Below, piece by piece: positions 24,265 to 32,300 of a stretch of 39,190 nt of DNA (within the stretch, counting starts at the first letter, position 1; every line of letters starts with the position of its first letter). The DNA is from Armatimonadota bacterium. Its GTDB lineage: Bacteria; Armatimonadota; UBA5829; DTJY01. The translations under genes were made by a program, and so were the position numbers. Below the pieces are notes generated by a model. That model was not told the origin of the DNA. It ran no database searches and was given only the letters and a program-made list of their open reading frames with translations. Location: the NCBI GenBank assembly GCA_017993055.1, contig JAGONM010000019.1, positions 1 to 39,190 of the forward strand, in the 5' to 3' direction.

Positions 24265-25473
24265 ATGTCAACCAGAGTACTCGTAGCCGAATACGACTCC
24301 GCGCATCGAGATGAAATAGCGCGGGCGGCCGCGTCGGACCCGGGGGTCGAGATCGTCGGTCTGGCGCGGGACGGCCAGGAGGCGGTCCAGCTCTCAGTGA
24401 TGCGGGCGCCGGACGTGGCGATCATCTCCGACAGGCTGCCGGGTCTGACCGCGCTTCAGACATGCGAGACGCTGAACGCGGTCGCGCCACAGGTGATGCC
24501 GATACTGCTGTCGGACTCCAGGACACCCGAAATGCTGGAAACCGCGATGAGGTCCGGCGCGAGAGCAGTCGTCACCAGGCCGGTGGACGCCAAGAGCCTG
24601 ATGCCCGTCATCGGATCGCTGATCGAGATCGGCAGCCGCCGCGACTCCGAGGAAGTCAAAGAGTTGAGAGACCCCTCGACGTTCCCCCGGGTGATAGTGG
24701 TCACAGGGGCGAAGGGAGGGGTCGGCAAGAGCACGGTTGCCGCGAACCTGGCCGTCGTGCTGGCGAAGTCGGCACCGCGCAGAGTCGCACTGGTGGACAG
24801 CTACACGCAGTACGGAGACATCGCCACGATGTTCCACGTTCGGCCCGGGCGCCCGCTGTCTGAACTCGAGTCGGTCGCATCCGAACTCGACGCCACGATA
24901 GTGCGCGACTATGTGACGCAGCACCCTTCCGGCGTGGACATACTGGTGGCGTCTACGGAGCATCAGTCGCTCGACGCCTTGTCGGCGGAGTGCCTGGAGA
25001 ACCTGCTCTACGTGCTGCGCCGGATGTACCGCTACATCATCGTGGACGTGCCGCCGATACTGCACGCCCCCACCCTGCGGGTCCTCTCGAACGCAAACGC
25101 AATCCTGGTTATCGCCAACCTGTTCGACGTGACCACGGCTACGGACACCAAGCGGTTCTTCACGGCGATCGAGGAGTCAAAGATCCCGAGGGAGAACTTC
25201 GGCATCGTGCTGAACCGGGTGGCAAAGAGCAATCACATCAACCCCGAGGACATCGAGAGTCTATTCGAATGCGGGATACTCGCCAAGATCCCGAACGACG
25301 GGCGACTCGTCTCCGCTATCAACGAGGGAGTACCGATCGCATCATCGAGCGTGAACTCTCCCTTCGGCCGAAGCATCGCGGACCTCGCTGCCCGGGTGTC
25401 AGGCCAGAACGGGTACTGCGCGTCGAGGAAACCCGCACCAAGATCCGGCACGAAGGCCCGTGCGCGGACGTGA
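24265..25473 (+). CDS. tadZ: TadZ/CpaE pilus-localisation ATPase with pseudo-receiver domain
   Basis: The protein has 402 aa. Residues ~4-125 form a response-regulator-like domain that lacks the key residues: the phospho-acceptor Asp position is Ser55 (IISDRLPG) and the usual Lys is Arg (VTRPVDAKSL). The ATPase is MinD/ParA-like, with a deviant Walker A K150-GGVGKST-157 and switch regions DSYTQYGD and VDVPPIL. TadZ proteins dock at the pole and recruit other Tad proteins there, and an atypical receiver is typical of the family. It starts five bases after the secretin stop and is followed by the ATPase tadA. Confidence 0.95.
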   Translation: MSTRVLVAEYDSAHRDEIARAAASDPGVEIVGLARDGQEAVQLSVMRAPDVAIISDRLPGLTALQTCETLNAVAPQVMPILLSDSRTPEMLETAMRSGARAVVTRPVDAKSLMPVIGSLIEIGSRRDSEEVKELRDPSTFPRVIVVTGAKGGVGKSTVAANLAVVLAKSAPRRVALVDSYTQYGDIATMFHVRPGRPLSELESVASELDATIVRDYVTQHPSGVDILVASTEHQSLDALSAECLENLLYVLRRMYRYIIVDVPPILHAPTLRVLSNANAILVIANLFDVTTATDTKRFFTAIEESKIPRENFGIVLNRVAKSNHINPEDIESLFECGILAKIPNDGRLVSAINEGVPIASSSVNSPFGRSIADLAARVSGQNGYCASRKPAPRSGTKARART

Positions 25474-25517
25474 CGGCGGATTGCGGGTGAAACAGGTGGC
25501 ATGCAAGGAGAGCCGAA

Positions 25518-26834
25518 GTGGATACGGAAATCGAACAGGGTGATCCTGGAGGCGCAATGAACGCGCGCAGCTTGATGGATCTGAAGGCTCAGATCCACGA
25601 AAGGCTGATGGACGACATTGACGCCGGCGAACTGGGCCGCATCGAGAGGCACGCGCTGGCCCAGGAGGTCCGCCGGGTGATGGCGGATGTCATGACGGAA
25701 GGAGCCGTCACGCTCCCACTGCGGCTGCGCGAGCAGGTGGTTTCCGACGTCATAGACGAGGTCCGCGGCTATGGTCCGATTCAGACCCTGCTGGACGACG
25801 CCGACATCACCGAGATCATGGTCAACGGGGCCAACAAGGTCTATGCCGAGAGAAACGGCAAGGTGTTCCTGACCGACCGCGTTTTTCGCGACGACGAACA
25901 TGTGATGCGGATCATAGGCAAAATCGTGACACCGCTCGGCCGCCGCATAGACGAGAGTTCGCCGATGGTGGACGCACGACTCCCGGACGGTTCACGAGTG
26001 AACGCGATCATCGCTCCGCTTTCGGTCAAGGGGCCGACGCTGACGATACGCAAGTTCTCCAGGGAGCCCTACGTGATGGAGGACCTGGTGAGCTTCGGCA
26101 CACTGAACCCCCGGATGGCGGACTTCCTGCGGGCCTGCGTCGCGGCCAAACTCAACATGATGGTCTCCGGCGGCACGGGCAGCGGCAAGACCACCACACT
26201 GAACGTTCTCTCATCCTTCGTGTCTAACGACGAGCGCATCGTGACCATAGAGGACGCGGCGGAGCTTCGCCTCCAGCAGGAGCACGTCGTCAGCCTCGAG
26301 AGCAGGCCCCCGAACATCGAGGGCGAGGGGGAGATACCGATCCGGATGCTGGTCAGGAACGCCCTCAGGATGCGCCCGGACAGGATCATCGTGGGAGAGG
26401 TCCGGGGCGGCGAAGCGCTCGATATGCTCCAGGCAATGAACACCGGCCACGACGGATCACTCAGCACGGCGCACACCAACTCGCCGCGGGACACACTTTC
26501 CAGACTCGAAACGATGGCGCTCATGGCCGGCACAGAGCTTCCCTCCCGGGCGATACGAGAGCAGATCGCGTCGGCGGTACATCTGATAGTTCACCAGAAC
26601 CGCCTCCGGGACGGAAGCAGGAAGATCACCCACATCACCGAGGTTCAGGGCATGGAGGGCGAGGTAATCACGCTCCAAGACATCTTCCTGTTCGACCAGC
26701 GGGGAGTTGACGCGCACGGAAGAGTACTGGGCGAGCACATCGCCACCGGTCTCAGGCCGAAGTTCGTGGACCGTCTGTATCAGCAGGGAGTCGAACTTCC
26801 CTCGGACATGTTCAACACAAGGACACTCGTATGA
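25518..26834 (+). CDS. tadA: Tad pilus assembly and secretion ATPase (TadA/CpaF)
   Basis: The protein has 438 aa from GTG 25518, with AAGGAG at 25505-25510. An in-frame ATG at 25557 preceded by GGAGG is an equally plausible start. This is a type II/IV secretion ATPase: an N-terminal domain (DDADITEIMVNG, VDARLPDGSRVNAI, LTIRKFS), Walker A G218-GTGSGKTTT-226, an Asp box (TIEDAAEL), Walker B (RPDRIIVGEVRGGEALDML) and a His box (GHDGSLSTAHTN). It forms the cytoplasmic hexamer that powers pilus assembly. Its TGA overlaps the ATG of tadB (ATGA), a sign of translational coupling. Confidence 0.97.
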   Translation: MDTEIEQGDPGGAMNARSLMDLKAQIHERLMDDIDAGELGRIERHALAQEVRRVMADVMTEGAVTLPLRLREQVVSDVIDEVRGYGPIQTLLDDADITEIMVNGANKVYAERNGKVFLTDRVFRDDEHVMRIIGKIVTPLGRRIDESSPMVDARLPDGSRVNAIIAPLSVKGPTLTIRKFSREPYVMEDLVSFGTLNPRMADFLRACVAAKLNMMVSGGTGSGKTTTLNVLSSFVSNDERIVTIEDAAELRLQQEHVVSLESRPPNIEGEGEIPIRMLVRNALRMRPDRIIVGEVRGGEALDMLQAMNTGHDGSLSTAHTNSPRDTLSRLETMALMAGTELPSRAIREQIASAVHLIVHQNRLRDGSRKITHITEVQGMEGEVITLQDIFLFDQRGVDAHGRVLGEHIATGLRPKFVDRLYQQGVELPSDMFNTRTLV

Positions 26835-27787
26835 AGTTCCTATGGGCAACTGCGGCCTTTGCGGCCGTGTTCGCAGCCGTACTGCTGGTGGGGATTCTCT
26901 CATCGCGACGACAGAAGCGGGTCTCCGCGCGGCTGAAGGAACTCACCGGAACGGCCGTCCAGACCGCCAAGCCTCGGTCCAGTGATCCGATTCAGCGGGA
27001 AGACGCGGTCCCGATCCTGACACGACTGCTCAAGGGCAGGCGGATAACCGATCGCGTGTACTCGGAACTGTCGGCCGCGGGACTGCCGATACGCCCGAGC
27101 GAGTTCGTCGGGATTCTGTGCGGCTGCCTCATCGTGTCGCAGCTGCTCGCGTTCGCGGCGAACAAGGGCATCATCGCGCACCTGGTCTTCGGAGCAGTCG
27201 CCATCGGGCTGCCCATCGCGATAGTCCGATCGCTGCAGACGAAGCGACGTGCCGCGTTCGACGCTCAAATCGTGGACGCCCTGATCACGATGTCGGCGTC
27301 GCTGAAATCAGGTTTCGCTCTGATGAGAGCGATGCAGATGGTGGCGCAGGAGATGCCGCCGCCTATCTCGCAGGAGTTCGAGCGAGTCGTGAACGAGGTC
27401 GGAAACGGCCGAGGCACGGGCGACGCGCTTCGAGCGTCCGTGGAGAGAGTCGGTAGCTACGACTTCGATCTCGTCGTTACGGCGATACTGATACACCAGC
27501 GCGTGGGAGGCAACCTGTCCCAGATCCTGGACACCATAGCCGACACGATCAGGGAGCGCGCGAAGGTCATGGGCGAGATGAAGGCCCTGACCGCCGAGGG
27601 GCGCATATCCGGGCTGGTGCTCGTCCTCCTGCCGCTCGTGCTTGCCGTCTTTCTCTTCGGCACACGCCCGGAGTACATGTCGCCGCTGTTGACCGACCCG
27701 CTCGGACAGATGATGGTAGGCGCCGCCGCGTCACTGCAGATCATCGGCGTGCTGATCATGCGAAAGATGCTCGCTCTGGACTTCTAG
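26831..27787 (+). CDS. tadB: Tad inner-membrane platform protein TadB
   Basis: This 318-aa protein overlaps tadA by four bases. It has an N-terminal membrane helix (LWATAAFAAVFAAVLLVGILSS), two central helices (~100-145) and a type II secretion F-like domain (VDALITMSASLKSGFALMRAM, VGSYDFDLVVTAILIHQRVGGNLSQILD), then C-terminal helices (ISGLVLVLLPLVLAVFLFG). It pairs with TadC to form the platform on which TadA acts. Confidence 0.95.
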   Translation: MKFLWATAAFAAVFAAVLLVGILSSRRQKRVSARLKELTGTAVQTAKPRSSDPIQREDAVPILTRLLKGRRITDRVYSELSAAGLPIRPSEFVGILCGCLIVSQLLAFAANKGIIAHLVFGAVAIGLPIAIVRSLQTKRRAAFDAQIVDALITMSASLKSGFALMRAMQMVAQEMPPPISQEFERVVNEVGNGRGTGDALRASVERVGSYDFDLVVTAILIHQRVGGNLSQILDTIADTIRERAKVMGEMKALTAEGRISGLVLVLLPLVLAVFLFGTRPEYMSPLLTDPLGQMMVGAAASLQIIGVLIMRKMLALDF

Positions 27788-27803
27788 TGGAGAGTAGGCC
27801 GTC

Positions 27804-28727
27804 GTGCTTGTGCTCATAGTCATATTCACATTCGGATGCATCACACTGCTGGTGATCGGCCTCACCACCCGATCGGAGCGGAGCATCGTCAGAGAGCGGC
27901 TGTTCGCCCAGTCCCGCGGCAAGACGAGCGCCCTCGACTCAGTCGAGACCGAGATGGCCGAACCGTTCCGCGATCGCGTCATCCTGCCTTTCCTGCGCCG
28001 TCTCGCCAACTTCGCAGTGCGCCTGACCCCGGGGGGAGCGTCGCAGGCGGTGGAGGAGAAGCTCGTGACCGCCGGAAGGCCCTGGAACATGGGCGCGCGG
28101 GAGTTCATGGGCCTCAGGGTGCTGTCCGTCCTCTCCATGACGCTGCTCGGCGTCGCGGGGGTCAATCTCCTCGACGCGTCGGCTCTCCTGCGGATCGTGC
28201 TGATCGTCATACTGGCCTTCTGCGGAGCCGCCATCCCGGACTACCTGCTGGAATCGGCGATCAGGAAGCGGCAGTCGGCCGTGCGAAAGGTGCTCGCCGA
28301 TTCGCTCGACCTCATGGCGGTCTGCGTGGAAGCCGGGATCGGCCTCGACGGCGCTATGCAGAACGTCGTCGAGAAGCTCAAGTCGCCGTTCTCGGACGAG
28401 ATGTCGCGGGTGCTGGAGGAGATCAAGGTGGGCAAGGTTCGGGGGGATGCCCTGAAGGACATGGCGAAGCGAATCCACATTCAGGAGGTTTCCTCGTTCG
28501 TGGCCGCGATCTGCCAGGCCGACCAACTCGGGGTGAGCATCGTGAACGTGATCCGCGTCCAGTGCGACACGCTTCGCAACGTGCGCAGCCAGAGGGCGCG
28601 CGAGGCGGCGGCAAAGCTGCCGGTCAAGCTCCTGTTTCCCCTGATATTCTGCATCTTCCCCGCGATCTTCGTCGTGGTCATCGGCCCCGGCGTGATCGAC
28701 ATCTTCAGGAACTTCTTCCTCGGGTAA
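27804..28727 (+). CDS. tadC: Tad inner-membrane platform protein TadC
   Basis: The protein has 307 aa from GTG 27804, 16 bases after tadB. It contains one N-terminal helix (LVLIVIFTFGCITLLVIGL), two central helices and a type II secretion F-like domain (VLADSLDLMAVCVEAGIGLDGAMQNVVEKL, VSSFVAAICQADQLGVSIVNVIR). It ends in two hydrophobic helices (LLFPLIFCIFPAIFVVVIGPGVIDIF). This layout is typical of TadC. It is the last gene of the Tad run. No TadD-like or RcpB-like gene follows, and no terminator for the plus strand was found just after it. Confidence 0.95.
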   Translation: MLVLIVIFTFGCITLLVIGLTTRSERSIVRERLFAQSRGKTSALDSVETEMAEPFRDRVILPFLRRLANFAVRLTPGGASQAVEEKLVTAGRPWNMGAREFMGLRVLSVLSMTLLGVAGVNLLDASALLRIVLIVILAFCGAAIPDYLLESAIRKRQSAVRKVLADSLDLMAVCVEAGIGLDGAMQNVVEKLKSPFSDEMSRVLEEIKVGKVRGDALKDMAKRIHIQEVSSFVAAICQADQLGVSIVNVIRVQCDTLRNVRSQRAREAAAKLPVKLLFPLIFCIFPAIFVVVIGPGVIDIFRNFFLG

Positions 28728-28858
28728 GAACCTCTCCGCGGATAGCCTGCAAGCAAGCCATTGTAATACCAGCAAACTGACGCTAATAGTTACTACGACC
28801 AAGCGGTTTATATCTAGCTTGATATACCAGATTTGAGTAAGTTTGTGATTTATGGGCC

Positions 28859-28881
28859 AAAAAACTTGCCGATCCGGCAGG
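28859..28881 (-). terminator. Minus-strand intrinsic terminator
   Basis: Read on the minus strand, a 7-bp stem (CCTGCCG / CGGCAAG, with one G-T pair) around a GAT loop is followed at once by TTTTTT and GG. It is a good terminator, but no minus-strand gene precedes it within the gap. A second small hairpin (AGTCC/GGACT, 28884-28898) abuts it. Confidence 0.6.
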
Positions 28882-29012
28882 AAAGTCCGTTTAGGACTGG
28901 CGGGTTCAAGGGTATCACAACATCAGGTATTGGGATTTGATTTCGTCTAGCAGTGGATGATCCGCGGATGTTCCTGCCGCAGACTCCGCTCACGGTCGAG
29001 GGACAATAAGGA

Positions 29013-29045
29013 GGCGGCCGAAGGGAATGGAGCCCTTCGACCGCC
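29013..29045 (-). terminator. Long hairpin, possible minus-strand terminator
   Basis: GGCGG-CGAAGGG pairs with CCCTTCG-CCGCC: 12 pairs with one C/A mismatch and a 7-base loop. On the minus strand it is followed by TCCTTATTGT. On the plus strand no T tract follows. Confidence 0.45.
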
Positions 29046-29316
29046 GGTAGCGCAGAAGAACCCCCGGTTAGTGGTGAGATCTGCCGCGCCAAACGTGTGT
29101 TTTGGCTGCTGCGCCTACTTCCTCCGGTCCTTCCTCCCTATCACAGCACAACTGCATAGCGGATGCGCGCCGGCGACGATGCGCCCGCCGGGCCCGGAGA
29201 GGCCCGGAAGGGGGGTGCATGGTGTTTGCCGGTGTCTGCGTGCACATTGGTTATTCCACATTTGAGCCTGTTTCGGCAAGGAAGCAGTTCGGGCTCCCAG
29301 AGGAGGAGCGGGAATC

Positions 29317-32300
29317 ATGAAGCTGAAGCGCGCGCTACTACTTATTGCGGTGATGCTGGTCTTTACCAGCCCGGTTCTTGGAGACGATCCGCCGCTGGTG
29401 GAGTTTCAAGGGGACGCCAAGGCGGACTTCCCCGCCGGGACAGTTTGGCGGGATGACGTCCTCGGCGATACAAAGGATCGCCGCGGTCTATGCTACGACA
29501 TGCCGCTGGGCATCGGCTCCTACAAGCAGGAACCCATCAACCCGGAGGACATACCCGCTTCCGGATTCAACGTCGAACGAGTGGGCACGATCTACGACTG
29601 CAAGAACGACATCCTCTACATCGCGCTAGACATCTGTGACGACCGAATAGCGTGGGACAGTGATGCGGATGGCAGGCTCACGAAGTACGACCCGACAACC
29701 GGGATTACGGGTGCTCTGCTGTGGGAAAACTTCCTGGACAATGGTCTTGAGGACTACGAAGTGGACCTCGACGTCGGCAACGGCAGTTTTGGCACTGCGT
29801 TCACTGCGGACATGCGGTTGTTCGTACAGAGCTTTGACGGCGGGGTGACGGTCAATGCCACAGCCTTGCCTCTGCCTGCGGGCGTGACCTTCAGCGCCTA
29901 TGTTCCTATGCCTCGCATCGAGATGCCCGCGGGTTCGGGCCATTACGTGGTCGAGGATCCCAACAATCCCGGCAACTACCTCCCGACTGAGAAGGATATC
30001 GAGGTGAAGATCAAGGGGCTGCGGGAGCATTTTAACAACCTCTTCCCCAACGTATCCTGCCTGCCCGTCAGAATCCAGACCCGTTCCGGAGCTACCGGCG
30101 ACCTTGTCAACGAGGACATAACGGACTCTCTGTTTGATCTCTGTTGCGAGCCGTGCATCGAGATCACGAAGGGCGTGGCGTGCTCGCCGGACGGGCCGTT
30201 CCTGCCGTCGGCGACCGCGCTTCGGGGGTCGGATGTGTACTTCCAGATCGCGGTGACGAACTGCAGTTCCGGAGCCTCTGCCGAGCCCCTGCGGGACGTC
30301 GTGATAAAGGATGAGCTCGATGAGGCTGCTGGCAATCCGCTCCTCGACTGCGCCGGCTGCACTCTGGACGGCGTGCCTATCCCCAACTGCATTCCGAATC
30401 TAGGCATCCCCATCGGCGACCTCGACGTCGGACAGACAAAGTTTATTGTCTGCAAGTTCCCGACCAACCCGGCCTTCGCGGTGGAGGGGAACAACCCGGA
30501 CGCGACCAACAGGGCGAGGGCCACCGGCGTGGGCGTCTACAGCGGCGTTGAGGTGGTATCACCCGCGCAACCCGACCCAAATGTCCAGACTTGGGTCCAG
30601 GCGACGGTGGACGTGCTGGTGCCGAAGATCACCTGCGGGAAGCTGATTGACGACGACAGCAACTTCGGCGCGGACACGTCGGATACCACCGCGCCGTCGT
30701 GCGACTTCCGCATTCCTAGCGGCGAACTGAAGGACAAGCAGATCTTCTATCAGTTCTGCGTGACGAACGACGGCGAGGTGCCGGTTGACTTCGCCGAGGG
30801 CCAGAACCCGAACTGCCCGAGCTTCAACGACGACTTCATCAAGCCGGGCGGAACGGAGATTGACGACCCCGACAACCCGGGCCAGAAGTACAAGATACCG
30901 GGGACCGATCAGAACCTCAACGTGCTCTTCCGCACGGCGCTGCTAGCCAAGTACGGAAGCTTCTTCCTGCGGCCAGGCGAGTCGGTCTGCATAGTGTCGG
31001 CTCCTGTAACGTTTGACCAGAAGAAGCTCTGCCCGGATTACCCGTCGTTCACTGACAGGTTCCAGGCATGCGGTTTCGCTACCTGCTACGACGACCAGGG
31101 CAAACCCGACGCGAATACGAGGTGTGGAGCGCTGTGCCTGCCGCCCGGAGGCGGAGAGAACGTCAGCACGGGCATATGCGAGTGCAAGGTCACGATCTGC
31201 CCGACTAGCATACGCGTAAATAAGTACGCGTCGTGTTCCCCGGATACCCCGCTGCGCCCGGGCGATCCGCTGCCCGGCAAGTCGGTACAGGCGGTACGGG
31301 GGTCTGACATATACTTCATGATCAGCGTCTGGAACAACGGCGGTGAGGACCTGAAGGACGTGCTCATCACCGACGCGCTGACTGAGGGAGCGGGCAACCC
31401 ACTTCTGGACTGCGCGGGATGCACGATTGACGGCGCGCCGGACGGGTGTATCCCGGGAGTGATCAACATCGGCAACCTCGCCGTCAACCAGACGAAGTGG
31501 ATTGTCTGCCGGTTCCCGACAAACTCGGCCTTCGACGTTCAGGGGACTAGCCCGGATGCCACGAATACAGCTAGCGCGTCTGGCGTCGGCGTGCTTACTG
31601 GAGTTGTGGTGAACGACGGACCCAGTCAGGCGACGGTTGACGTGCTGGTGCCGGGAATCGAGTGCACCAAGCTGATTGACGACGACGCCAACCCCGTCCC
31701 GGGCGACGCCGGAGACGCGACTCCGCCGACAGCGCACCTGAACCTGGTTGACTCGGCGGTGGACGTCGAGCAGGCCTGGTACTACTACAAGGTCTGCAAC
31801 ACCGGCGAGGTGGCGGTTGACTTCTCTCCGGGCAACGGCTGTCCCAACTTCGCGGACGACTTCATCAAGCCGGGCGGAACGACAGTCATAGTCCCACCGG
31901 CGAACGAGAACTATCTGATCCCTGGCACCGACCAGGACCTCTACGCCAATTTCCTGACGGCCCTGCAGGCGAAGTACAGCAGGAGCCAGTTACTGCCCGG
32001 AGAGTGCGTAGAGCTAGTACCTGAGCCGGTCACGTTCGACGAAGCCAGGCTCTGCAGGATCAAGGCCGTATGGCCCGACACGCTGAGCGTGTGCGGGCTT
32101 GCTCAGAACTTCGATCTCAACATCTGCGGAAGCCAGCAGGTGACGACCACTTGCAGCGCGGACGTGACGGTCTGCCCGGAGTGCCGCATTAAGATTGAGA
32201 AGCAGGTGTCGTGCTGGCCCGACAGGGGCTTCGGCCCGTCAGTTGACGTGCTGAGAGGCGCGGACGTCTACTTCAAGATCACCGTCACCAACACCGGCGG

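Larger units (their letters stand above)
28728..29316. other. 589-base gene-free region with several hairpins
   Basis: No gene is convincing. The left third is AT-rich (about 28780-28860). The hairpins are at 28865-28881, 28884-28898, 29013-29045 and 29190-29205. Two of them read as terminators only on the minus strand. The 3' end carries AGGAGGAG (29301-29308), the ribosome site of the next gene. Open frames here lack coding features. Confidence 0.55.

Noticed and set aside
28865-28998. Cyclic-di-GMP (GEMM) or other known riboswitch
   Set aside because: The conserved GGCAAACC, AAAGCC and GGTAGC segments are absent in order, and no other known aptamer pattern was recognised.
28957-29265. 102-aa and 72-aa plus-strand open frames in the gap before the 1858-residue gene
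   Set aside because: Cys/Arg-rich text with no ribosome site or domain; the region is better explained by hairpins.
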